A stretch of 64,000 bases of DNA from the NCBI GenBank assembly GCA_900468285.1, contig UBTF01000003.1, positions 682,001-746,000 of the forward strand. Direction: 5' to 3'. Position numbers and translations under genes: made by a program. Source of the DNA: Hyphomicrobiales bacterium (GTDB lineage: Bacteria > Pseudomonadota > Alphaproteobacteria > Rhizobiales > Rhizobiaceae). The notes beneath the pieces are model-generated. The model was not told the origin of the DNA and did no database searches. It saw nothing but the letters and a program-made list of their open reading frames with translations. The first letter of the stretch is position 1. Each line of letters opens with the position of its first letter. Below, piece after piece: positions 27,431-35,392 of the stretch.

Positions 27431-28473
27431 GCCAACGCTTTCAATCTGTTAGAGATGATTTCTGAGGTTTCTTCCCAGCTCGGCAACAGCCTGCCCGCGT
27501 GCGCTGCGGCCTCCGCGCGACGTGCACGCTCCTGGCTGTCGGTCAGCAATGTCCTGATGGCTGCTGCTGTTGCGTCTATGTCGTCAACCGGCACCAAGAT
27601 TCCCGCGTCGCTCGGTACAACATCCGGCACCGCACCTGCCTTGCAGGCAACGATTGGCAGGCCGTAGGCCAACGCTTCGGCAAAGACCATGCCATAGCCC
27701 TCGTAGCGGCTCGCCAAAGCGAAAATGTCTGCCTGCGTATAGAATGGTCCCAGCTCGTCAAATTCACCAGCCAGAATGATGCGGTCCGATAGCTTTGCGG
27801 CTTCGATCTGCTGGGCAAGGGCAGTCGCGACGGCGGGATCCAGATGCGGACTACCGACAATCGTTGTGCGCCATTCGAGATCTTCGAGCTTTTTCAGCGC
27901 TGCAATCAGAACGTCATGTCCCTTGCGTTTGGTCAGGGACCCGACAGACAGGATATGCGGGATATCGTTCCGCGTCTTGCTTCCAGAAGCTGGTTTTACG
28001 GTGCCGGGAACAGCCACCGTAATTTTGTCAGCAGCGACGACAAAATTCTTTGCCAGTTCGCGTGCTGTCATCGGTGACGTCACGATGACGTGTTGCGTGG
28101 CGGCCAACGCCGCTGTCTCGCTCCTGCGCAGGGGGGCCTGCTGCGCCTCACTCAAACCGGTCTCAAGGGCAAGAGGGTGATGCACAAGCGCGATGATTTT
28201 AAGCCGCCCCGCTTCCCTCTGTGCCCATTCATCCATCACACCGAAAGCAAGGCCATCGATCAGGACGAGGGCGCCGTCTCCCAGAGCCGAAAGCCGTGCT
28301 TTCGCTTCATGAAGCGCCTCAGCCGATGGAGAGGGAAAGCCCTCGCCGAGGGCTAGAAGCTCGACATTCCAGCCCAGCTTTCGCAGACCCTTGACGATTT
28401 CCCGGTCATATCCATATCCGCCGGTCTTCAGGTCCAGGTCCCCAGGATAGGCGAGAGTGAGATTGGGTCTCAA
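27427..28473 (-). CDS. Glycosyltransferase family 4
   Basis: This 348-residue GT-B fold enzyme has an N-terminal acceptor domain (TLAYPGDLDLKTGGYGYDREIVKGL, with the GGYGYD loop) and a C-terminal donor domain containing HILSVGSLTKRKGHDVLIAAL, then SRYEGYGMVFAEALAYGLPIV with the E-x7-E pair that binds the nucleotide sugar. It overlaps the genes on both sides by 4 bp, so translation is coupled. Family 4 retaining transferases glycosylate lipids, glycans or small molecules. Here the neighbours suggest a small-molecule or lipid acceptor, but this is inference. Confidence 0.87.
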   Translation of the reverse strand: MRPNLTLAYPGDLDLKTGGYGYDREIVKGLRKLGWNVELLALGEGFPSPSAEALHEAKARLSALGDGALVLIDGLAFGVMDEWAQREAGRLKIIALVHHPLALETGLSEAQQAPLRRSETAALAATQHVIVTSPMTARELAKNFVVAADKITVAVPGTVKPASGSKTRNDIPHILSVGSLTKRKGHDVLIAALKKLEDLEWRTTIVGSPHLDPAVATALAQQIEAAKLSDRIILAGEFDELGPFYTQADIFALASRYEGYGMVFAEALAYGLPIVACKAGAVPDVVPSDAGILVPVDDIDATAAAIRTLLTDSQERARRAEAAAHAGRLLPSWEETSEIISNRLKALA

Positions 28474-28868
28474 AGGTCTGCCTCGTACCAGCCGCGTGCA
28501 GCGTGAGATTCATGGAGCGTGACTTTGATGCGCGCGATCCGGTGACTGCCGGGACCGAGGCGTTTGTCTGCCACGGCTGCGGAAAGCTCGTCGAAAATAT
28601 GCTTGGCGATGACCTCAGTCGTGCTGATTTTGCCTTTGAAAACATCCAGTTCGTCAAGATTCTGATAGTTCAGAGGTTTGAGGACTTCCGAAAGGACAGT
28701 CGTTGCCGCTCCAATGTCCACCGCAAGTCCATCTTCGTCCACATCCTTGGTGAAAAACGCTGCATCAACGACGAAGGTCGCGCCGTGCATCCCCTGGGCG
28801 GGGCCAAAAACGGGGCGTGGAAGGCTATGGGCGATCATGATGTGATCTCTGACTTCGACTGCGAACAT
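28470..28868 (-). CDS. 6-pyruvoyl-tetrahydropterin synthase-like protein with degenerate active site
   Basis: 132 residues from the ATG at 28868; the frame is open further upstream but would add a non-homologous extension. The fold is that of PTPS/QueD: FAVEVRDHIMIAHSL, then GMHGATFVVDAAFF, LNYQNLDEL, STTEVIAKHIFDEL and VTLHESHAARGWYE. Several standard active-site residues are changed. The zinc motif HGH reads HGA, no cysteine precedes it, and the usual Asp-His of DHxxLN reads Asn-Tyr. It is therefore unlikely to perform normal PTPS or CPH4 synthase chemistry and may act on the product of the neighbouring GTP cyclohydrolase II or as a binding protein. The family is fairly clear; the function is unknown. 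Confidence 0.75.
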   Translation of the reverse strand: MFAVEVRDHIMIAHSLPRPVFGPAQGMHGATFVVDAAFFTKDVDEDGLAVDIGAATTVLSEVLKPLNYQNLDELDVFKGKISTTEVIAKHIFDELSAAVADKRLGPGSHRIARIKVTLHESHAARGWYEADL

Positions 28869-28881
28869 GGTCTCTCTTTCT

Positions 28882-29883
28882 TCAATAATGGATGCGGTGG
28901 CAAAGCGTGTCCTGTGATGACAGGATACGTGGATAATCGCCCGCCAGATCAGCAAAGGCTGTCTCGCCGGAAATCAGGTGGTCGAGTGTGTCGTCGAGAA
29001 GGAGTTCAAGTGCTTTCGCCATTCGCCGCCCGAACGTCCAACGCGCGCTGTGTAATTTGGGAATGGAACCGACCTGCGAACTGACGAGCGAAAGCCGTCT
29101 GGAGTGAAAGCTGCCGCCCAGAGGGATCGTGACGGATCTGTCGCCGTACCAGCTGGCCTCCACGATGCGCGCTTCCATTCCTGCATGAAGGATGGCCTGC
29201 GCAAGTGCTTCGCCGGATGCCGAGGCATTGATGAGGACGTCGAATTCCCCCTCCAGATTTCCGGCCTCGATGAAGGCTAAACCCATGGCTTCGCCGTGAT
29301 GACGACGCTCTGGGTTGGTATCGACAAGGACAGTGTCTGTCCCTGCAATCCGGTTGGAAAGATTGGCGACCATCGTGCCCACAACACCACCGCCAAAGAC
29401 CGCAACGCGGTCTCCGGGTTGAATGACAGCATCCCAGACGATGTTGAGCGCCGTTTCCATATTGGCGGCAAGCACGGCCCGAGCGGGCGGAAGCTTCTCC
29501 GGCAAGACAGTGACCATATCCTTCGCCGTAACGAAGACGTTCTGGTGCGGGTGAAGACAAAAGACGGTCTTGCCGACCACGTCGGCTGGCCCTTCTTCGA
29601 CAATCCCGACGGAGGAATAACCGTATTTGACGGGAAATGAAAACTCGCCTTCCATATGCGGGCCACGCATTCTCTCAAATTCGGTGCTGGGCACGGCGCC
29701 CTTGAAAACCAGCGCTTCCGTACCCCTGCTTATGCCTGTGTAAAGAGTGCGTACGAGCACCTCATTATCGCGGCGTTGCCTGAGCTGCTCCTCTTTCAAT
29801 TCACAATGTTCTGCGCGCTCGATCCAAAGTGCCCGGCATGGGGTGTGTCCGGACTGTGTGGCGGTGCCGATAGGAGATGCCAA
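28882..29883 (-). CDS. Zinc-less MDR (alcohol-dehydrogenase-like) oxidoreductase
   Basis: This 333-residue medium-chain dehydrogenase/reductase lacks the usual catalytic-zinc cysteine. The GxCGxD segment of ADHs reads GISRGTEALVFKG, as in the BchC-type branch. The Rossmann motif VAVFGGGVVGTMVANL and a cofactor-selecting acidic strand end VLVDTNPERR (residues ~165-195) are intact, implying NAD(H). It is the first gene of the leftward four-gene run, divergent from the GTP cyclohydrolase II gene across a 154-bp promoter region. It probably oxidises or reduces an intermediate of the same pathway; the substrate is unknown. Confidence 0.82.
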   Translation of the reverse strand: MASPIGTATQSGHTPCRALWIERAEHCELKEEQLRQRRDNEVLVRTLYTGISRGTEALVFKGAVPSTEFERMRGPHMEGEFSFPVKYGYSSVGIVEEGPADVVGKTVFCLHPHQNVFVTAKDMVTVLPEKLPPARAVLAANMETALNIVWDAVIQPGDRVAVFGGGVVGTMVANLSNRIAGTDTVLVDTNPERRHHGEAMGLAFIEAGNLEGEFDVLINASASGEALAQAILHAGMEARIVEASWYGDRSVTIPLGGSFHSRRLSLVSSQVGSIPKLHSARWTFGRRMAKALELLLDDTLDHLISGETAFADLAGDYPRILSSQDTLCHRIHY

Positions 29884-30037
29884 AAGGGTGATCCCGATTA
29901 ATGCGTGTTGAATGGAGCGTATTGCCGAGACGCGCGTTTTGTTCCGTGGTCACTGCCAAAATAAATTTATGACGCGAGAGAAATCCAGATGCGATCCTCT
30001 CCGTAAAAAACAATAAAGCTTAGGGAGAGTATGTCAT
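29884..30037. promoter_or_regulatory. Divergent promoter region of the pterin/pyrimidine-type cluster
   Basis: This 154-bp gap separates the leftward MDR-PTPS-glycosyltransferase-methyltransferase run from the rightward GTP cyclohydrolase II run. It contains an AT-rich stretch (29955-30020) and an AGGGAG ribosome site before the start at 30038. I looked for an FMN riboswitch because of the ribA homologue and saw none: the gap is short and the conserved RFN-element motifs are absent. Confidence 0.5.
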
Positions 30038-31144
30038 ATGCCGCCAATCAACCAGTCAGCTTTCCGACTTGCAACTCCTGAGATGGAGGTCGAGCGCGCC
30101 GTTGCTGAGCTTCGCTACGGTCGCCCCGTCCTCATGGCATCGGGTGAACGAAAGATCGCCGTCATGGCACTCGACGCTGTCACGCCGTCTTTATACGATC
30201 AGTTCGCCGCGGCAACGAGGGACACGCACTCACTGCTCCTCACTGCTCCCCGCGCCACGCGGCTCGGCATTGTCGGCAACGGCGATATACTGGCGCCCCT
30301 CGCTGGCGTGAGTTTCGAGCAGGCGTCCACGTTCTCATACGTGCTCGGCGCGGACAAGCCGGATGCATGGATGGAGGCAGATGAGCTGGCGTCGCAAACA
30401 GCAGAGCTGGCAAGGACAGCTCTCCTTCTCCCCGCAATGGTGTTGGCCGACGTTTCGGCTTTCCAGGACGATTTCGCAGGATGCTGTGAGATATCCGCTG
30501 CAAGGCTGAAGGGTGCGGAGACAGCGCGTCAGCGCTTCGAACAGGTGGTGCGCACCCGTGTCCCTCTCAAGGATCTCGGAGATTCCGAATTTGTCGTCTT
30601 CCGCGGCGGTCTTGCCCAGAAGGACCAGGTTGCCGTCATTGTTGGCAAACCGGACGTGTCACGAACGGTACCAATCCGTATCCACTCGTCCTGCATCACG
30701 GGCGATCTCTGCGGCTCCTTGAAGTGCGATTGCGGCGATCAGCTTCGCAACGGTCTGGCCCTGTTGAAGCGGGCGGGCGGCGGTGTGCTGCTCTATCTCG
30801 ATCAGGAAGGACGCGGCACCGGCATTGGCGCAAAAATGCGTGCCTATGGCTATCAGCATAAGGGCCTGGATACGATTGACGCTGACGCCGAACTCGGTCT
30901 GGCAGATGATCACCGACGATATGAGGCGGCGGTTGCAATTCTCCGCCATTTGAACATCACCAAGGTCGCGGTCTATACGAACAATCCAACGAAGATCAAC
31001 GGGCTGAGGGCAGGTGGTATCAAAGTCGATGCCCGCGCTGCGGTAACTGGTACGGTGACCGTGGAAAACCAGAACTACCTTCGCACCAAAACACTTCGTG
31101 CTGGTCACCTCATGGATCTCAATGCATTGGTTGCGGCCGAGTGA
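30038..31144 (+). CDS. GTP cyclohydrolase II with degenerate DHBP-synthase-like N-terminal domain
   Basis: 368 residues, laid out like bifunctional RibBA. The C-terminal half is a complete GTP cyclohydrolase II: zinc cysteines in CITGDLCGSLKCDCGDQ, DQEGRGTGIGAKMRAYG with the catalytic Tyr/Arg region, and VYTNNPTKINGL. The N-terminal ~190 residues align with DHBP synthase (VERAVAELRYGRPVLM... AVTPSLYDQFAAA), but the essential acidic stretch DDExRENEGD is replaced by ASGERKIAVM, so that activity should be absent. It would convert GTP to the diaminopyrimidine ribosyl phosphate for a dedicated pathway rather than supply both riboflavin precursors. The cyclohydrolase call is firm; the pathway is inferred. 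Confidence 0.88.
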   Translation: MPPINQSAFRLATPEMEVERAVAELRYGRPVLMASGERKIAVMALDAVTPSLYDQFAAATRDTHSLLLTAPRATRLGIVGNGDILAPLAGVSFEQASTFSYVLGADKPDAWMEADELASQTAELARTALLLPAMVLADVSAFQDDFAGCCEISAARLKGAETARQRFEQVVRTRVPLKDLGDSEFVVFRGGLAQKDQVAVIVGKPDVSRTVPIRIHSSCITGDLCGSLKCDCGDQLRNGLALLKRAGGGVLLYLDQEGRGTGIGAKMRAYGYQHKGLDTIDADAELGLADDHRRYEAAVAILRHLNITKVAVYTNNPTKINGLRAGGIKVDARAAVTGTVTVENQNYLRTKTLRAGHLMDLNALVAAE

Positions 31145-31166
31145 ACGCGGTTGTAGGGAGGACTGA

Positions 31167-31928
31167 ATGGCACTGATCCATGGCGAGGTACCTGGCGGCC
31201 TCAAGGGAAGACGGCCGCTTGTGCAAAACACGCTTGGGCATCTTGGCTATTTGATGCTCGGAACAATCATCGTCGCGCTATTGGTTCGCACAGAAATGTC
31301 TCTCGGATGGGACTTCGTCGCTGCCGCCATCCTTTCTCTATCCATCGTTTTTGGCTTTGTCGTATATCTTCTGCCGGATTATCCGCATCGACGGTTTGGA
31401 TATGCGAACATCGTCACGGCTTTCCGGGCCACGCTTGTCTGCCTCACCGGCGCTACCGTCCTGTGTTTCGAAAGCCTGCACAACGCCGACACGGTTCTCT
31501 GGATACTCGTTGGCGTCGTTGCGCTTGCACTCTCGCTGGATGGCATAGATGGCTATCTCGCACGGCGATACCATCAGGAATCGGAACTCGGCGCTCGCTT
31601 CGATATGGAGGTGGATGCTCTACTTATCCTCATCCTCTCTGTCGCCGCTGCAATGCTGGATAAAGCCGGCGCTTGGGTGCTGATGATAGGGCTCATGCGA
31701 TACGCTTTCGTCGCTGCAGGCTGGGTTGCACCCTTCCTCAGCGCTGACTTGCCGCCTTCACTCAGACGAAAACTCGTTTGCGTCGTACAGGTGTCGGTCC
31801 TCTGCCTGATACTTGTTCCGGCAGTAACGGTGCCATTGTCGGGCTATCTTGCGGCTATCGCCCTTGCGATGCTGGCCTATTCCTTCACACTGGATATCGT
31901 CTATCTCACACGGCGGGTGGGCATATGA
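31167..31928 (+). CDS. CDP-alcohol phosphatidyltransferase
   Basis: This 253-residue integral membrane enzyme has about six hydrophobic helices. The family signature DGxxARx8GxxxDxxxD is present exactly: DGYLARRYHQESELG, then ARFDMEVD (residues ~130-152), with the two last aspartates as metal/base residues. These enzymes transfer a phospho-alcohol from a CDP-alcohol donor to an acceptor, as in phospholipid or inositol-phosphate synthesis. It follows the cyclohydrolase gene by 22 bp and overlaps the next start (ATGA), so it belongs to the same operon. Donor and acceptor are unknown. Confidence 0.88.
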   Translation: MALIHGEVPGGLKGRRPLVQNTLGHLGYLMLGTIIVALLVRTEMSLGWDFVAAAILSLSIVFGFVVYLLPDYPHRRFGYANIVTAFRATLVCLTGATVLCFESLHNADTVLWILVGVVALALSLDGIDGYLARRYHQESELGARFDMEVDALLILILSVAAAMLDKAGAWVLMIGLMRYAFVAAGWVAPFLSADLPPSLRRKLVCVVQVSVLCLILVPAVTVPLSGYLAAIALAMLAYSFTLDIVYLTRRVGI

Positions 31929-32680
31929 AAACTGCCGCCAGCCTTTCTTCCTCGTTGGGGCTCGCACGCTCCCTCGTCGTCTATTATGGCCAGCCATGGC
32001 GACGATACGCACTGAAACGCTTTTACCGTTCTCTTGTCGCTCCCGGTGAGCTCGCATTTGATATAGGCGCTCACGTTGGCAGCCGCTCACGGACGCTCTT
32101 AGACATCGGTGCAAAAGTTGTGGCAATCGAACCGCAGCCTTTGTTCGCTGATTTCGTGGAGCGGCGTCTTGGCCGGGAGCTTGAGGGTTTCGAACGTGTA
32201 GCGGTTGGTCGGCGGCAGGGCGAGGTGGAACTGTTGATTTCCAGCCGCCATCCCACCGTGACAAGTGTTTCGGGAAGCTTTGTCGATGCCGTAAAGCAAA
32301 GTGCAGGCTTTTCCCACGTCGAATGGGATCGGAAAGTCACCGTGCCCATGAAAACGCTGGATGACCTCATTGATACATATGGCCTGCCAGCCTTTTGCAA
32401 GATCGATGTGGAGGGAGCGGAAGCGGAAGTGCTGTCCGGTCTCACGAGGCCGATCAATCTCGTTGCTTTCGAATATATTCCCGCAATGCCGTCCGTTGCA
32501 TCTGAGGCCATCGCTGTTTTGCAGGCACTTGCCGACTACCGCTTCAATCGCGTCGAGGGTGAAAGGCATCGGTTTGTATCTTCGGATTGGAAAACCGGCG
32601 CAGAGATCCTCGCGGAGCTGAAAGCGATGCCGCAAGACGCTTTATCGGGCGATGTCTACGCCAGGGTCAGCCGCGCGTGA
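31925..32680 (+). CDS. FkbM-family methyltransferase
   Basis: 251 residues using the ATG that overlaps the previous stop by 4 bp; the longer open frame to 31778 would overlap that gene by 150 bp. The SAM-binding motif is LAFDIGAHVGSRSRTLLDIG with VVAIEPQPLF as the acidic post-I segment (residues ~38-70). FCKIDVEGAEAEVLSGL is the FkbM hallmark. FkbM enzymes O-methylate sugars and polyketide-type products, and in rhizobia they are frequent in glycan loci. It is probably a tailoring step for the product of this operon. Confidence 0.87.
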   Translation: MKTAASLSSSLGLARSLVVYYGQPWRRYALKRFYRSLVAPGELAFDIGAHVGSRSRTLLDIGAKVVAIEPQPLFADFVERRLGRELEGFERVAVGRRQGEVELLISSRHPTVTSVSGSFVDAVKQSAGFSHVEWDRKVTVPMKTLDDLIDTYGLPAFCKIDVEGAEAEVLSGLTRPINLVAFEYIPAMPSVASEAIAVLQALADYRFNRVEGERHRFVSSDWKTGAEILAELKAMPQDALSGDVYARVSRA

Positions 32681-32688
32681 AATCCCTG

Positions 32689-33606
32689 TCACGCATGGCT
32701 TGGCCGCTTTCGAAAGGCAGCCACTGCGAGAAAGACGATTCCCGGCGCTGCTCCCGCAAGCGACAGCCATCCGTAGGTAATGCTGGCGGCAAGTCCGTCG
32801 ACGGACGATGCGCCGAGCATGGGCCAGAGCGCCATGGCCGCTGCCTCACGTGTCCCCCATCCCCCGAAGCCAATTGGTATCAACATCGCAACGAGGCAGA
32901 AGGGGATGATCGTGAGACACGCAGTCCAAGGCAAGTCAGATCCTGTAGCCGTCGCGGCGATAAAGAATACACCTACGTAGCTGGCAAGAATGGCGATGCT
33001 TGTGACTGCCTGAAAAAGCCAGGCCCTTCGCCGAAGGAAGACGTCGAAAAGCTCATCACTGAGCGTGCCTATGACCGCTCCCTTACGCTTCACCAGCAGC
33101 ACAACGATCAAAGCGATCGCGCTCAACGCGACACCGACCCAGACATAATGGTTGGTATACTGGCCGAAACTGCTCGTGGTCACGAATGGCCAGACAGCGA
33201 GCCCAATCAATGCCAGCCCGAAAAACACGATCTGGCCGGACAGTCTTTCAAAAAGAACCGCCTTAGCGGGTTGCCTCCAGGCCCCAGGTTCATCGCCACG
33301 CATTCTCCACGCTCTTATGGCATCGCCCGTCACTCCTCCGGGCAGAGTTTGGTTGAGAAAGCTTGCGACGTAATATTCCCGGATTGCCATAGGCAGCCCT
33401 ATGTGATGCCCAAGCCGTTGGGAGGTAAACCGCCACCGCAAGGCCGAGACGATAATCTGCACCTGCACCAATCCGAGACAGGCGATGATAGCTACCCACG
33501 AAATGCGCGACAGAGATTGCTCGAGTGCCGACAGATCAGTCTGGACGATAATAGCGGCAAGCGCGATCAGCGTTATGACCGATATGATTATGCGCAGTGT
33601 GTTCAA
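32689..33606 (-). CDS. Flippase-like membrane protein (LPG synthase TM / UPF0104 family)
   Basis: This 305-residue polytopic inner-membrane protein has about eight helices. The family-defining segments are REYYVASFLNQTLPGGVTGDAIRAWR (residues ~76-101), ERLSGQIVFF, and IPIGFGGWGTREAAAMALW near residue 243. The domain is the transmembrane part of MprF-like lysylphosphatidylglycerol synthases. Many bacterial members lack the aminoacyl transferase domain, as here, and are thought to move or bind lipids. It lies leftward with its 3' end 8 bp from the FkbM gene. A role in moving a lipid-linked product of the cluster is possible but unproven. Confidence 0.83.
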   Translation of the reverse strand: MNTLRIIISVITLIALAAIIVQTDLSALEQSLSRISWVAIIACLGLVQVQIIVSALRWRFTSQRLGHHIGLPMAIREYYVASFLNQTLPGGVTGDAIRAWRMRGDEPGAWRQPAKAVLFERLSGQIVFFGLALIGLAVWPFVTTSSFGQYTNHYVWVGVALSAIALIVVLLVKRKGAVIGTLSDELFDVFLRRRAWLFQAVTSIAILASYVGVFFIAATATGSDLPWTACLTIIPFCLVAMLIPIGFGGWGTREAAAMALWPMLGASSVDGLAASITYGWLSLAGAAPGIVFLAVAAFRKRPSHA

Positions 33607-33676
33607 GCGTTGAGGCCCTTATATTCTCTGCGGTTATTAGCAGACCTTTACATAACATAGTGAGGAGCGGATCGAA

Positions 33677-35299
33677 GTGAGCAGCACAATCAGGGCAGGA
33701 TGGGATCACATTACCTTGAAAGCGTTGATTGGCGCTCTACTATTCTCTGCAACCGCGTTTGTCGCCTTCACGCTGCCTGACCATCCAGACACTCTAAGTG
33801 CAAGCAACTTCGCCCGCCTGCCGCTGGAATGGCCTCTCATCGCTCTTATGGTGCTGATATTGCGGGGATGGCTCAGGCGTACAATTGTCTTTGTCTCCGG
33901 CTTCATCGTCTTTCTCGTCTTGTTGTTGAAGGTCGCAGATATCGGCGTCCAGAGCGCCTTTCAGAGACAGTTCAATCCTTATCTCGATTTGAAGATGCTG
34001 ACCGATGGCTGGAACCTGATTTCCGGTACGATAGGCACTGCAGCAGCCGTTGTCGCTCTGATTTGCGGTGCGCTCCTCATCCTTTTGGTGGCAGCCCTCT
34101 TTCTCAAGTCCTTGAAGTGGATGACCCAAGCCCCGCAAGGCATGCGACACCTGCTGGCTGGAACCTTTGCCGTCGCCACCGTTGCATCTGGCTGTCTGCT
34201 TTTGCTCGGAGCGCCACAGGTCACGTTCGCAACGCCCGCCTACCTTTCTTCCAGACTCGACCTTATTGTCCGCTCTGTTGCGGATATGCGGGTCTTTGAA
34301 AAGGAGCTGGCAAAGGGCATCGGTCCGCAAAACGGGCAAAACCTCTTTAAAGCCGTGAAGGGCAAGGACATCTACGTTATTTTTGTGGAATCCTATGGGC
34401 GATCTGCCGTCGAGGATCCGCAATATAAAGACGTAACGTCGCCAAGGCTCGCCGCCATCGAGAAGCAAATCCAAGCGGTCGGGCTTCAGTCTGCCAGCGG
34501 CTGGATTACGTCTCCAACAGTGGGCGGATTAAGCTGGCTGGCACACGGCACGTTGCTGTCCGGCCTTTGGGTCGATAGTCAGGCCCGCTACGACCGATTG
34601 ATGATCAGCCGACAACCGAGCCTGAACCGGCTGTTTTCTGAAGCTGGCTGGCACAGTGTGGCAGTCATGCCTGCAATCACGATGGCATGGCCGGAGGCCA
34701 ACTATTTCGGCTATGACCAGATCCTGGCGGCTTCTGACCTCGACTATCGGGGGAAGCCGTTCAACTGGGTCACCATGCCGGATCAGTATACCCTGTCTGC
34801 GCTTGATCGGCTGGCGATAAAGCCTGCGCATGAGCGCGGGCAGAGCGTCATGGCAGAAATTGCCCTCATTTCCAGCCACGCGCCCTGGACACCAGTGCCC
34901 AGACTCATTGATTGGAACGAGGTGGGCGATGGCTCAGCTTTTGACCAGCAGGCAACCAGCGGCGATCCACCCTCCGTAGTCTGGGCCAATCCCGATCGGG
35001 TCAGACGGCAATATATCCAGACCATCGATTATTCCCTTGCAACTCTTGGAGATTTCATGGGGCGGCAGGGACGGGGCGCCATCTATATCATCCTTGGAGA
35101 TCACCAGCCCGCATCCATCATTACCGGTCCCGGCGCATCCAGAGCCGTACCTGTACATATCGTCACGGACGACGCGAAGCTTCTGGCCCCGTTTCTGGAG
35201 GCTGGCTTCACGGGCGGCATGACGGTATCTGGAGCGAGAGGTGAACCGCGAATGGACGAGTTACGCAGCCTACTGCTTGGCGCCTTTGGCGGAATGTGA
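33677..35299 (+). CDS. LtaS/OpgB-like sulfatase-fold phosphotransferase
   Basis: 540 residues from a GTG start. The first ~200 residues form about five transmembrane helices. The rest is a periplasmic alkaline-phosphatase-superfamily domain: IYVIFVESYGRSAVEDPQY (metal-site Glu-Ser), GLSWLAHGTLLSGLW with the nucleophile region, AEIALISSHAPWTPVPRL and ILGDHQPASIITG with the C-terminal Asp-His pair. Such proteins (LtaS, OpgB, EptA) transfer phosphoglycerol or phosphoethanolamine from phospholipids to glycans. It could decorate the lipid or glycan made nearby. It ends 46 bp before the hairpin of the 47-bp repeat, which is its terminator. Confidence 0.83.
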   Translation: MSSTIRAGWDHITLKALIGALLFSATAFVAFTLPDHPDTLSASNFARLPLEWPLIALMVLILRGWLRRTIVFVSGFIVFLVLLLKVADIGVQSAFQRQFNPYLDLKMLTDGWNLISGTIGTAAAVVALICGALLILLVAALFLKSLKWMTQAPQGMRHLLAGTFAVATVASGCLLLLGAPQVTFATPAYLSSRLDLIVRSVADMRVFEKELAKGIGPQNGQNLFKAVKGKDIYVIFVESYGRSAVEDPQYKDVTSPRLAAIEKQIQAVGLQSASGWITSPTVGGLSWLAHGTLLSGLWVDSQARYDRLMISRQPSLNRLFSEAGWHSVAVMPAITMAWPEANYFGYDQILAASDLDYRGKPFNWVTMPDQYTLSALDRLAIKPAHERGQSVMAEIALISSHAPWTPVPRLIDWNEVGDGSAFDQQATSGDPPSVVWANPDRVRRQYIQTIDYSLATLGDFMGRQGRGAIYIILGDHQPASIITGPGASRAVPVHIVTDDAKLLAPFLEAGFTGGMTVSGARGEPRMDELRSLLLGAFGGM

Positions 35300-35345
35300 G
35301 CTGCGGCCCGTCTCTAAGAAAGACTGGCCGGCGTTCAAAACAAAA

Positions 35346-35392
35346 GCCCCGGAACGTTTTGTCCCGGGGCTTGGTTTTTTATGATGCAGCAA
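35346..35392. repeat. Left copy of the 47-bp island-flanking repeat (contains a terminator)
   Basis: This 47-bp unit recurs at 54048-54094 with only two T/C differences. It holds a GCCCCGG/CCGGGGC stem (35346-35352 with 35364-35370), extendable by two A-T pairs, an 11-nt loop, and a downstream TTGGTTTTTT. It is thus an intrinsic terminator on the plus strand for the gene ending at 35299, and its minus-strand T-rich flank may let it act in both directions. The two copies bracket the polysaccharide island. Confidence 0.9.

Noticed and set aside
29884-30037. Possible FMN riboswitch before the GTP cyclohydrolase II gene
   Set aside because: The leader is only 154 bp, shared by a divergent gene, and the conserved RFN-element blocks are not present.
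32587-33660. A 357-residue plus-strand open frame across the flippase-like gene
   Set aside because: It is antisense to a clear membrane protein and has a polar, low-complexity translation without domains.
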